A stretch of DNA of 33,572 nt, from the NCBI GenBank assembly GCA_003427395.1, contig BFEA01000573.1:429820-463391 (forward strand), written 5' to 3'. Below the pieces are notes generated by a model. It ran no database searches. It was not told the DNA's origin and saw only the letters and a program-made list of their open reading frames with translations. This DNA is from Chara braunii (taxonomy: Eukaryota > Streptophyta > Charophyceae > Charales > Characeae). Below are positions 19,565 to 30,162 of this stretch, one piece after another. Every line of letters starts with the position of its first letter. Position 1 is the first letter of the stretch. Made by a program: the position numbers and the translations under genes.

Positions 19565-20594
19565 TCAACCTCTCACCCACGGAATGCTATTAGATTCACT
19601 CTTCATCTGGTTGCTATCACTCACCTCTTTCCGAGGAGGGGTTAGTGTATTGCCACTCCTCCAATAATATGTCTTGGATAAAGCCCAACTCGAGAATGCA
19701 ATCCGGGGACATCTTTTCGTTGATCGCCTCCGAAAAGGTAGCTCGAATACCCGGTTCCACCACTTTATTTTCCAACTCGGCATTGGGTCCTTCCAACGTG
19801 TCATATGCAGCAAAATTTGTCCGCATACAGTTGCCTCGTCCTCACCTCTACCAAATACGGAAGGTACACCGAAAAAAACGATAGGTGGCAAAACCGTTTG
19901 ACCGAAGTGGTCGAGTAGTCCAAGCATATATACCTCTTGGCCTAGCAGAGCACATATCAATGGCGTCAAGCGTTTTTCTTCAAATTGATATTCTCTCATC
20001 TCCCTTGTGTCCACCCCATCTAGTATTAACCTTCTATCCTCATGCCCGTCACCTTCAAGTTGTAATCCTCCGTTGGGAGCTTGAGATGAATTAAACGACT
20101 GTCTTGCACGACCGTTTGACCCTTGAAGGTGTTGCTGTCCACCACCAAGACTCTTTCCACTGATCCCATTGCAACCCCCATCATGTCTTAACTTGCCGAC
20201 TCTCCTTTTGAAGGCCGATAAAGACCTTTGCCCTACAAACAACACTCTGTTTGGCATCATGAACGGGTGCGAACCTTGCAGATGGGATATAGTAGGGTTG
20301 GACCAAAACCTGTATGTTGATCCTCCACTTCGTGATTGCTGCCACATAGAGTTGCTAAATGTTGCTGCCAAATAGGGAACGTTCAATTCCTCAAGTGTGT
20401 CCCGGTTGCTAACTTGAAAACCAATAGCAATGAGTCTGCTCGATCTTGTTGACTTTGTCTTGTTGTTGCCATCCTGGTGAAAATGGTACGCCTGCTTGTT
20501 CTCCCATTCTGCAAGAGGCTATTGTGATGGAGCGTTTTGGAATGACTGCCTTGTTGCTGGTCTTCTTTTTCCTGCCGCACTCGACTCTCCTCAT
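19565..20594 (-). pseudogene. LINE-5 ORF1 C-terminal region (tentative)
   Basis: A 273-codon frame (20386-19565) begins MNVPYLAATFSNSMWQQSRS, is rich in Gln, Ser, Gly and Arg, and ends three bases before the ORF2 ATG. In an overlapping frame, 19826-19617 reads more like folded protein (AYDTLEGPNAELENKV, SPDCILELGFIQDILLEEW). Which frame is ancestral cannot be settled here. Low-complexity linkers after the zinc knuckle are usual in L1 ORF1. No specific domain is recognised. Confidence 0.45.
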
Positions 20595-20825
20595 GCTTGA
20601 TGATCGTTGTGTTGATCTCTAGCTGCGTCCCGAATTCCCCTCTTATAAATCACCAGTCCTTGTTCGGGACGACGCTTTATGAGATTTACCATCCCTTTCA
20701 CTCGTCCAGTCCCTTCCAATTTGGTGTGAAACCACTGTTTACATTGGGTGCATCATGGTGTATTCTTACATACAAAATTAACAAATATGGTTAACATGTG
20801 GTGTCATTTTCGTCGAATTTTTCAT

Positions 20826-21738
20826 TGAAACTGCCATATTTCCCCGAATTGGTGTTTTCTTTGTTGCTTGTTTCTTTGTGTGATATGTATGTGCTTTAGG
20901 GTACACGAAAATGGTTGGTATCGCAAGAGGACATTTACAAGAGGCTTTCAACAAGGCAAAGAATATACAGAAGGACCTAATGTGATGTCATACATTGCCA
21001 AGTCAAGAGGAGTTGCTCAATGACTCGTTGCGAATGGAGACCACGTGGAGGTCATTCGTGGCGTGGAGTACAAAATGCTTCTTAAACCTTGGACGACAAG
21101 GGCAAATTTGGAGGAGCGGCGGAGAGTCGCTCTTGGCCCAATCAATTAGGAGGATTGTCCAATGACACTCGTCAGACCCCACTCGCCCAAAGTCGGTAAA
21201 CCTCGAATTCGACCTACCGAGCGAGGCAGAAGAGTGATTCGAGGCGATGCAGCCAAAGAAGTTGGACAATGGGAAGTTCATTTCGAGACATGGATAATGG
21301 AAGGCCAAAAATTCGGTGTTTTCCGGCGGAGTACCACAAGCAATGTCGTCAAAAAATCAACGAACAAACAATGCAGGCTCATAATACAAACATAAGGCAA
21401 AAAAAAAAAGAAAAAAAAAGAAAAAAACACTATAAAACCTTTTCAGAGTAGCTTTTGGGGTTCGCCAATTTGTTTTCCGAATTCGGTGTTTTTGCCAATT
21501 GTTTTGTTAGAGGTCCAAATGCATCGAAACCGAATATAGATATACCGTAAGCACATACGTATCACACAAAAAAACAAACAACAAAGAGAACAACAATTCG
21601 GGAAAATATGGCAGTTTCGGTGAATATATTTATATCCAGTTTCAATGCATTTGGACCACCAACAAAAAAGTTGGCAAAAACGCCGAATTCGAAAAACAAA
21701 TTAACGAATTTTGAAAGCTACTTCCAATAGGTTTTATA

Positions 21739-21770
<32 letters not shown>

Positions 21771-22315
21771 GTTTGTATTATGAGCCTGCATTGTTTGTTC
21801 GCTAAATGTTTGACGACATTGTTTGTGGTGCTCCGCCAAAAAACACCGAATTTTTGGTCTTCCATTAACCATCTCTCGAAATGAAACTGGTATATTTCCC
21901 CGTTGTCCAACTTCATTGGCTGCATTGCCTCGAACCACTCTTCGGCCTCGCTCGGTAGGTCGAATTTGAGGTTTATTGGGCGAGCGGGGTCTGATGGGTC
22001 TCATTGAACAATCTGCCTAATCGATTGGGCCAGAAACTCCCCAACATGAAACATCGCTCACAGGGGAACCCTTAGCGCTACTACCCAAAATTTTGTCTCA
22101 GCCTCGACTCTTCGTCGCTCCTCCCATTTTGCTCTTGTCGTCCAAGGTTTAAGAAGCATTCTATACCCCACGCCACGAATGACCACCACTTGGTCTCCTT
22201 TCGCAACGAGCCATTGAGCAACTTCTCTTGACTTGGCAACATATGACATCACATTAGGCCCTTCACTGTGTTTTTTGCCTTGTTGAAGGTCCTCCTGTGA
22301 TACCTACCGTTTCCA
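20826..22315. repeat. Large inverted duplication (about 640-bp arms)
   Basis: The plus-strand sequence from about 20905 to 21545 is the diverged reverse complement of about 22315 to 21630. Matching blocks include AACAAGGCAAA, GTGATGTCATA, TTGCCAAGTCAAGAG, CTTCTTAAACCTTGGACGAC, AACAATGCAGGCTCATAATA and CCAAATGCAT. The left arm lacks about 75 bp present in the right arm. The 80-bp spacer (about 21546-21629) also reappears in inverted orientation at 20826-20900. Both arms carry LINE ORF1 sequence with an internal A/T run (21401-21428 and 21741-21767). Confidence 0.8.
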
Positions 22316-22731
22316 TATGCTCGAATTAGGTATTTCCTTACTCTAACAGGGAGGTCCCTTGCTTCGCCTTGGAATATCACTGTCACGATTCTCACCTTCA
22401 ACCATATCGTGGTCAACCATGCATTCACCTTGAAAACGTGGACTCCATTCTCGATTACAAACTCCCAATGCAGAAGGTTCTGTAGAAATCGTATATTATC
22501 CCAACACTTAGCAATGAACCCCCTAATCCCGTCTTCCTTGGATAGCGGTACTTGGCCCAACTATCGGTCGTTGAACAAAATAGAGCAGATACGTTTCTAG
22601 TCAGATGAATCTGGCCACTCCTGTAGTGGCCCGTACGTTTCCTAAATCGTGGTTTGTTAACGGGCACGACTTTAGGAAATACTGGTGGTTTAACATCCGA
22701 CCGATTCCCTGATCCGTCTGCGCCCGCCATG
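21740..22731 (-). pseudogene. LINE-5 ORF1 N-terminal and core region
   Basis: Starts MAGADGSGNRSDVKP. After a frameshift it reads FIAKCWDNIRFLQ, WEFVIENGVHVFKVNAWL, VTVIFQGEARDLPVRVRK, then (next frame) MSYVAKSREVAQWLVAKG, YRMLLKPWTTRAKWEER and KFWVVALRVPL. The last three blocks align with LINE-4 VPYVAKSREIASWLVTKG, YRLEFKSWLSKAQ and FWVVAVQVPL, so this is the same ORF1 family. Further on, LKFDLPSEAEEWFEAM is legible before the A-rich run (plus-strand T run at 21741-21767). Frame changes occur near 22560, 22250 and 22060. Confidence 0.7.
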
Positions 22732-22768
22732 TTCTCTGTGCTTCTCACACACAACACTCGTTACTTTA

Positions 22769-23213
22769 GGGCCTCGTTCCACACCACTTCACTTCACTTA
22801 AAACTCGAGTGCACACTCGCGTTGCAAAAGTGATTAAAAAATACAAGAGTCCTGTTCTATTCCACTTAACCCTCGAGTCCGCCCTTGAAATGAGCGGGAA
22901 CAACTCGCGAGGGGTTCAACCTGAATAATCGCGTTAGAAAAAGGAGAATACACGGAAGAAAAAAAACTATCGGGGGGTTCACACGTACCTGCAGCGCCGT
23001 TTTCAAGTGCAACTCAAGTGTGCCCAGAGAGGTGACTTCAAAAACGGGTAGGTTTGCCTGGGTCGCACTTAAGCCGCTCTTGAGAGTTTTCTGCCTGTTT
23101 GATAATTTTGAAAACCTAATGACGACCCAACAGTGATTAGCGAAACTCAAGGGCACCGTGGAACGGTGTTGGGCAAGAGACCCTTGAGTTTCGAGTGGTG
23201 TGGAACGAGGCCC
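22769..23213. mobile_element. PIF/Harbinger-like (Tourist) MITE, 445 bp
   Basis: Terminal inverted repeats start GGGCCTCGTTCCACACCACT at 22769 and end with the exact complement at 23213. Both ends are flanked by TTA (22766-22768 and 23214-23216), the 3-bp target duplication typical of PIF/Harbinger elements, and GGGCC ends fit Tourist-like MITEs. The interior has further sub-terminal complementarity (ACTCGAG, CTCAAG) and no transposase frame, so it is non-autonomous. It lies 38 bp upstream of the LINE-5 ORF1 start, probably within that element's 5' region. Confidence 0.8.
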
Positions 23214-23216
23214 TTA

Positions 23217-23485
23217 CTCCAAGTAAATTATTGTGTCAAAGGCGGGCGCCACAACATTTGGTGCTTGCCCACCCTTCCTACTCACGTCACACACGTGCGT
23301 ACTTACGTTCTCAAAGCTTGCACGTTGATTAACTTCGTCTACTACAGGCGCACCCACCGTGACCCACACGCCACCATACCTCCCTTCCCCCCCCGTTGGT
23401 TGCTCAACTATTACCAAGTGAGGTGGTTGCGCTAACATCGTAGCATCATCAAGGCCGGTAACACTAACTTCTCCACTCGCGCAAC
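23217..23485. other. Spacer between MITE and LINE-3 tail; no gene
   Basis: Short C-rich sequence with no coding similarity. It may be the 5' flank or 5' UTR of LINE-5. No copy of the sequence bordering the LINE-3 poly(A) (CTCCACTCGCGCAAC) was found at the far end of LINE-3, so no target-site duplication could be assigned. Confidence 0.4.
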
Positions 23486-23864
23486 TTTTTTTTTTTTTTT
23501 TTTTTTTTTTTTGCAAAAACACGAACCCAGTGCCCAAGGCTTATATTATCATATCAATTTTGAGGCCGGGGTCCTCACAGTCTACCCGGGAAACGCAAAC
23601 TCTGGGAGCATTACCCATTTTCGCTTACGGAAGGAGCCCATGGGGACCAACCCCCAAAGACTGATTTAACCCAAAAACATAACGACCGAGACCGAACCGG
23701 TTGCCTGAGAGGAAATGTACCCTCCCCTATGTCGGGGAGGTGGAGCTATTGCTCCTTGCGGAATTTTGGCACTCCCTCCTAATCCCCCCAAACCTTGTTC
23801 TGCTTCCCTCCTACAGTCCTACTGTGAAGACTAACCGAGTGCCCAGGTATTTATTCCATGTCGA

Positions 23865-25659
23865 CTAACAATTCATCGAACACAACCTTACCCTCCTATA
23901 CCTTGGAGAGCCGATCTTGGATTGCCCAAGTTTCGATGAACCAGGACAACCCTGTTCCCCTTTGTCTTGAGTTCGAGACCTTCCTTTGACCTTCCTTCGC
24001 CAGTCGCTCATGATGCTCACTCTGATGTGAGTCTTAATCTCTGCCTTGATGGCTTCGTCCGAGAGGAATCTCCCTTCAAATACATTCTTGTTCCTTACTT
24101 CCGAGATGACCAAAAACAGGGAAGCTATGAGGGTCTGCGCCACATAGCCCTAACCTTTGTCTAACGGCATCTCCTCCGGGACGTCTCCGAAGAGAATCCA
24201 GCGGTCATTCTAGACCAGGCCATTTGCATCGGAGGGATTGGGTATGCACCTTCATTCCCCTTTCAGCCAGCCAGACCGCCGAGGAGGTAGACATCATGGG
24301 TAATATCCACAGAGGAGCCGCAACTCTTTGCTGAGGCAATTTTTGCAGTTGCTGCCAACAACGTTGTATGTCCCGAGTTATTGCAACATCCGAGCTTGAT
24401 TCCAATTGGGCCCATCTGCTGATTGCCACTGATATAGGGGTGCCTCTTGTGCGGAGGAGTTCGTAACCGCCTACTGAAGAATAATCACTCAACCAGGCGT
24501 CTTGACGGAATTTCTTTGAGCCTCGTCAGGACCACAGCTTGAGGTCCAATCTCAAAGCACGGATGAGGGTCCCTTCCGCCCATTCCATCAATCTCAATAT
24601 TACCAATTTCCAAAACATTGTTTCATGAGCTGCAGTTTGCTCTTCGGTCCTCAAAATAAACCAAGTCCCCGGAGGGGAGACACCCTCAGGGTGTAGCAGG
24701 TGCCTCTAGTCCGGGGGGATGATGACCCTAATAAGGGTCGCGCGATCTTCAACCTGCGCCGGACATCCCAACTTATGTTTCAGGACCCCAGTTGGGACCA
24801 ATTGACCAAGAACTTCATCCCACAGATCTCCTACTCGCAGGATACCCCTTTCCGCCCACTGCCTCCCAAAAGCTTATGGGGAAGAGCCGACTGAGAAGGG
24901 GAAACCCTCCTTCCCTCTGATTAACGGGTTGTCGAATAGGGGTTGGGAGAGTACATCCTCCCATGTTGTTGGGGTGACCCATTGTTCCGGGCCTACCCTT
25001 TTCCATGCTCTAAGCACATCCTGCCAAAAGGGAGAGGAGGAGCATCTGCGAAGGTATGACTCCATCATACAGCACATCCAGACATCCTTAGGCCGAGATA
25101 GGTTCCAATTTTTACCAGGGAGTGTTCTGCAAGCAACACCCAATGATCTCCAGAAGTGTCAGAGATAGCCTTGATTATCCATTTGACTAAAAGAGCAGCA
25201 TTCTGGCCAATCCACCTTCATTACGCGGATGACAAATTAATTCGCAGGTTCTTAGGCAAAAAGCTTCCAGATGAATTTTGTTGCAGCTCTTCTAACTATT
25301 TTGAACAGTTGTCGTTCTAGTGCGCTGATAGCACCGACATACCATAACAATGCAAATAGTGCAACGTGTTGTGACTAAGGCCTGCCCAAACAGAGACAGG
25401 CGTGTGGTCGGACCCCATACAGAGATTCGATGCAGAATCTTTTGCTGGAGCAGGTTGTTTTGGGCCTCTGCGCATCGTCCTAGGGTCACTTGTACCCCTA
25501 GGTATCCTTCTGAGGTGTCGTGACCAACTATTTTCATACCTCATTCAAATGCAAGAGTGTACCCGCAGGGAAGGAAATACACGGATTTTGACTAGTTCAC
25601 CATAACCTCTGACAAGCTTGAGTACTCTATCAAGCACCCTTTCAAGGTCTGCAATGACT
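23865..25659 (-). pseudogene. LINE-3 ORF2 C-terminal region
   Basis: Legible blocks are GHDTSEGYLGVQVTLGRCAE (25518 onward), FWQDVLRAWKRV with TWEDVLSQPLFDNPLI (about 25028-24930, matching WEEVARQPLFG of LINE-2), VWLAERGMKVHTQ (about 24265), and NDRWILFGDVPEEMPLDKG running into LFLVISEVRNKNVFEGRFLS. The zf-RVT Cys/His residues are not clearly kept. Several stops and at least three frame changes. Confidence 0.55.
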
Positions 25660-26645
25660 CTACTGAGTTATCCTATATGGTCATGAGATTGTCGGCCAAG
25701 GTTTTTACCCGACACTCGGTGTGCTGCATTGGCATCCCTTTGATATGTGGATGGACTCCGATATTGGTCACCAAAACTTCCAATTGTAGGACGAAGAGGA
25801 GGGGGGCCAGGGGGCATCCCTGCCTCAGTGGTCAGAGGAAAGGATGGCGAGATGTGACCATTCACTGTGACCGATGTTGTGGAGTATACGTACAAAACTA
25901 AGACCCAGCGACAAAAGTTCGGGCCAAAATGCATATGCTTCAGGGTAGTCGGTACATAGGCCCAGTTGACTCTGTCGTAGGCCTTCTCTAGGTCTAGCAG
26001 GAGGACCATAATGTCCAGATTCTCCTGCTGCACCTATTCTAGGGCGTCGATTGCTGTAACCACATTGTCGAGGATTGATCTGCCATGTACGAAGGCAGCC
26101 CGATCCCGACCAACTAAGTCTGGCAGATACCTACCTAATCTATTAGTTGACAACTTGGCTAAGATTTTGTATGATACATTTAGGAGGTAGATTGGTCTCC
26201 AATTCCTAATCTCCACCTTATCGCCCTTCTTGTACATGATTGTGATGATGTCATGTGTCATGCCTTTGGACAGTTTGTCGCCTGTGAGGGACCCATTATA
26301 GATTCCTGCAAGGTGAGGGAAGAGAGAGTTTCCGTGTTGAATGTAAAATTTAATTGGAAACGCATCCTTCCTAGGGGCCTTACCTTTGACCATACTATTT
26401 ATCGTTACAACGATTTCCTCTACCGTAACTGGTCTGTCCAAATCCAGTTTGTCGTTCCTGGTGATTCTGGTGGTGGTGTGTTCCCAATGGGGTGATTCAG
26501 TGGAGAGATCCAAATCAGGGGAAAGCATTCTTGATGTAAGAATGTCCTTCAAGTAGAGGACTGCATAGGTACACATGGATTATGAAGTGGTTGTCGACCC
26601 GACTTCTGGTACAAAGGGGTGGTTAAGTGTCTTCAGTGCCTGGAA
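25660..26645 (-). pseudogene. LINE-3 ORF2 reverse transcriptase
   Basis: Reads VTVEEIVVTINSMVKGKAP, MYKKGDKVEIRNWRPIYLL, AAFVHGRSILDNVVTAIDAL, TAG (26036-26034), then LLLDLEKAYDRVNWAYV. A frameshift near 25825 is needed to continue with RQGCPLAPLLFVLQLEVL and LADNLMTI. The catalytic FADD is LADN (25699-25688), losing the second Asp of the pair. The sequence differs more from LINE-1 and LINE-2 than those two do from each other, so LINE-3 belongs to a separate subfamily. Confidence 0.8.
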
Positions 26646-26652
26646 GACTCTC

Positions 26653-27809
26653 CTAGGCAACAACCTTTGGAATGCCTCTTTTGTTATTTTTTCGTAGACA
26701 TATGCCCTTCACCGTGAGTCGTTCGACCCATTCTTTGACGTTTCTCCTCTGCATGTCGTCCCATTTGGCTAACAAAGAACATCTTTCTGCTGCCCATACT
26801 GATGCAGATATGGGGTGGAGTTGCATTCGGTCCTCCACCCACTCCAAATCCTTAAGAATTTGGGCCTCTTCCTTGTTTCGTTCAACGACCAATATCCGTG
26901 AGAAGATACTTAACCAATTTCCTGCAATTTTTGTGCCAGCATCCTACCAATCTACTGCAGATTGGAAAATTGTTGGGCTTTCGACCATTTTTCAAAGAAT
27001 TTCTCTACCCAGGCGGTGAGGCTTGGGTCCTTGAGATTTTGAATGTTTAGTCTGAAATAACCGGTGCCCCGATCCTTGGTATCCAGCATTTGAAAAAAGG
27101 CTTTAACTAAGTAGTGATTACACATTGAATGTCTTACCATTTCTATGTTGAGTGCTACACCCTACCATTGTGGACTCGTGAGTGTGAAGTCTAACCGCCT
27201 GAGGCATCCTGCGTTTTGGTCTTCTGTGGCCGAGGAACCCAAGGTGAAGCCTGGGTCCGACGGGTGCATCAGTAGGAATGCGTCGCAAAGTTTAAGTTCC
27301 TACATGTACTCGACCAATTCGTGGAGATCTGGTGAACCAGCCGAGATACTTGTAAGGTCGTCTAGGGAGACGTTCCAATCCCCCATGATGAGGAGGTTAT
27401 CTACCTCCGGAGTGAAGGAGATGAGGGCTTAAAAAAACTTGTTTCTTTCAGCTCTGTCGATGGGGGCGTAAACCGTCATGATCGCCCAGTCGGATCTGAA
27501 GGGGGAGAATTTGATCCTGGCCCAACGGCCCCACAAGTCTACGCCGTGATCCACGATTTGGATAGGCAAGTCCCTGTGCAGGAGGATCCCTACTCCACCT
27601 TCGGTGCCCACTGCAGGGGACCAGATTTGGGGGGCATCCCACCGTGTGCCTAATTCTCTTATCTTCCTCTCGTCTAACTTGGTTTCTTGAATGTAGATGA
27701 CATGTGCACGGTATTTATATAGCCATGGTTTAATACAAAATTTCTTCCCCTTCTTCGATATGTCCCCTAGTCCCCTCATATTCTAGGAGACTATGTTCAC
27801 TTTATCCAT
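26653..27809 (-). pseudogene. LINE-3 ORF2 endonuclease domain and linker
   Basis: From ATG 27809 a single frame holds the EN: MDKVNIVS, TAG (27785-27783), NMRGLGD, VIYIQETKLDERKI (catalytic Glu), AIMTVYAPIDRAERNKFF, TAA, LLIMGDWNVSLDD (GD-N motif), LRRLDFTLTSPQW, TAG, and MCNHYLVKAFFQ. The last motif should be SDH; here it is CNH, so the catalytic Asp is lost. The in-frame stops fall at 27785, 27431, near 27300 and near 27170. A frameshift near 26930 leads to the linker VVERNKEEAQILKDLEW. Confidence 0.8.
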
Positions 27810-30162
27810 TAATCCGGCCAACCGTGGCCCTGTATTGGATGGGAGTGGATGCGGCATGAGATCGGGGGACGGTCGAGGTTTTGACGTGACTTTGATCTGG
27901 AGGACGAGGCTCCGACCGAGGAGGGAACCCATTTATGAGCCAACAGGTTTTTCAAAAAAATCGCTATAACAAATTGTTCTTCGGGAGCTTGTTGTTTATC
28001 TTGCTCAGGAAGCCGACATCTCCTATATTTTGGACCCAGAGCTGTTGAAGAAAATCCACGCCTTCTTCGATAAACAGGGCTAGAGGGATCATCCGCATTT
28101 CTTATAGGAGGAGACTCTCCATCCCATATAGGGGGATGAGTGCATCTAGAAGCGGGACGAATACTTTGCATGTCTGATTGTTCTGCTCCGGACAAAACTG
28201 GGGGAGGGCCATATCTGGAACCATTATGAGTGGAAAACGGTCAGCAAATGTTTGTTTGGCGCCCGTGAGAATGACTTAATGAGTGACTGGTTCCTCCATT
28301 GGGAGGGACAAAAAGTTGATTTTGGAGTTCTCTGGTTGCCATGCAATCACATGGATTGTGCTCCGTTGACAATTGTGCATACCAAGGGCATTAACCATTT
28401 GTCTATTGTACCTGTCTGATTCTTGGTTGTTGGCAGGGCCCTGCGACTTCTATACGTTTTTACTCCTGGAGGTGGGAGAGCGGCTCCAGTGTCTGATCAA
28501 CCTGATTTTGCTGATGTGGAGGAGACCTCCTGACTGTGCACTGATCTTTATGAATTCTCCATCATTGGGTTAAACGAGCTTGGGCCAGCTTCAATTAAGA
28601 GAGGGTGATATGACGAGGAGTTTGATCGTACGGTTTTATGGACCTTTAACGGGGATTGGCCTTTGGCACTGTGTCCTTGCGATTCCACTGTTGGGGTGGT
28701 CGCGACTTCCCCCGGGGTGGGTCGGTCCACCTGACTGCCCTCATGCAAATGTACTGCCCTTGCCCTGGTGGAGATTGGTCTGGTCGACTTGATAATCAGT
28801 CGTCGTTCTGTCCCTGGGGGAGGTGGTTCCTCTGAGTGAGAGGCTGCTGCCTGCAGCCAGTGGTGCATGGTTGGGGCCAGCAGGTGGTTATGACTGAGAG
28901 GGCGAAAATCCCTATGTAGGTTTGGTTGGTCGTTCGAGCCAATTCTCCAGTTCGGGTCGTACGGATTTGGTGCTTGATCTACTCTTGGGGAGAAAATCAG
29001 GTTGGAAACGGACATCAAACCATTCCTACTGCTTGTTCTGTTGACAAAACCACAACCAATGCTATAATGATTACCATTTCCGCTACCACCTCCCACCTGC
29101 TCGTAGAGTGGATGAGGGGAAGGGGGCGGTGGAGGCACCCATGCTGCATAACTCTTGAGTTACTCCAATTTTCATGTGCGAGCGAACCCCTGCCCTGTAT
29201 CTAGTTGTTCCCCTACGCCTTCCCAACTAGGAGTTTGCCATCCATTGGGAGCCCGATGTCATGGAGGATCTGTCCTCCTCGTCATCTTAGGGGTGCGAGG
29301 GCTTCTGCTGTCCAAACTTGCCCCGTCTTCTGTTGGGGTTGCTCTTTTTGCGTGTGCACTCTTCTTCCTAGTGGAAATACATCTGCAGTGGGTGCAGTAT
29401 GGGGTGGAGGCATTGGCCAGTCTGACCTCTACCATTCCTCCTCTTTCCATCCTAACCCAGAGCCTGTCCACGAATCTCGATCTACACTCCGGGTGCAATT
29501 CACTGCGATGTTGAGGAGCTTGGGATTGGATGAAAAATGGTCGGGCGAGTCCATTTTGATGACAAGACCAATTACCTTCCTTAGGGCTGATCGGAGGTAA
29601 ACATATGCGTCGAGGGGCACTTGAATTGCCAGAACCCATAAGGTATTCTCTAGTTCGTTTTTCTGAAATTATTGCCATTCGGGCCTCGACATCCACTCTT
29701 TGGTTTCAAACACGTAGCGTTTTTTCTTCAGCACTGCTTCCCTCGTTCCCTCATTAATTATTCATTCGGCCACTTCACTATTCCTAGCCACATATGAGAT
29801 TATGTTCCGTCACTCAAACTTGACTCTGCCCTTTCCTACCGGAGGGTCAAATAAAAAATGCCCTCTCTTTTCCAACCATTTCTCTTATGAGCGAACGATG
29901 TCCTCTGTAACTTTTCTAGGGAGGTTTCTAGCCTGATCTCCTAAGATAATTACTACCGTTCTCTCTTTTAACCATTGAACTTTGGATTTCGTCGAAGCGA
30001 TCGTCGACGGATCTTCACACCTTTGAGGGGTATGTCCTCGGGGCACAAACCTTCGTCATAGCGCATTGTTAACAATAACCGGACTCTCTCCTCATACCCA
30101 TCCTCTTGCTCTTCCTCTTCTCCCTCCGCCATAACCAATTCCACTTCTCCTGGGGCAGCCAT
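27809..30162 (-). pseudogene. LINE-3 ORF1 (nucleic-acid-binding protein)
   Basis: ATG at 30162 opens MAAPGEVELVMAEGEEEEQE and RYDEGLCPEDIPLKGVKI, matching LINE-4 CYEEGICPSDIDPGEMEV. After a shift near 29985 it reads WLKERTVVIILGDQARNLP, NIISYVARNSEVAE*IINEG (TGA where LINE-4 has Trp) and LWVLAIQVPLDAYVYLRSAL. In a further frame, YCTHCRCISTRKK is a zinc-knuckle remnant with the His and last Cys gone. Pro/Ser-rich frames follow (29138-28548 and 28195-27809). The last codons end in TAA, whose final A begins the ORF2 ATG. Confidence 0.7.

Larger units (their letters stand above)
18440..22731 (-). mobile_element. LINE-5: L1-type element, ORF1 plus start of ORF2
   Basis: Minus-strand order is ORF1 start (ATG 22731-22729), ORF1 core matching LINE-4, an internal inverted duplication, the ORF1 C-terminal region (20594-19565), the ORF2 start (19561) with an EN N-terminus, and a Glu/Lys-rich helical linker near 18830-18700. 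No RT follows, so the 3' part is lost. Stops and frameshifts are numerous. Assigning the two ORF1 parts to one element is inference from order and strand. Confidence 0.6.
23486..30162 (-). mobile_element. LINE-3: near full-length L1-type retrotransposon
   Basis: On the minus strand: ORF1 (30162-27809), ORF2 with EN (27809-26900), RT (26645-25660), connection and zf-RVT-like C-terminus (25660-23865), about 350 nt of 3' UTR, then A27 (plus-strand T run 23486-23512). All parts of an L1-type element are in order, 6.7 kb in total. Every section carries stops or frameshifts, several explicable as single transitions, so the element is inactive. The 5' end upstream of 30162 is not defined. Confidence 0.85.
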
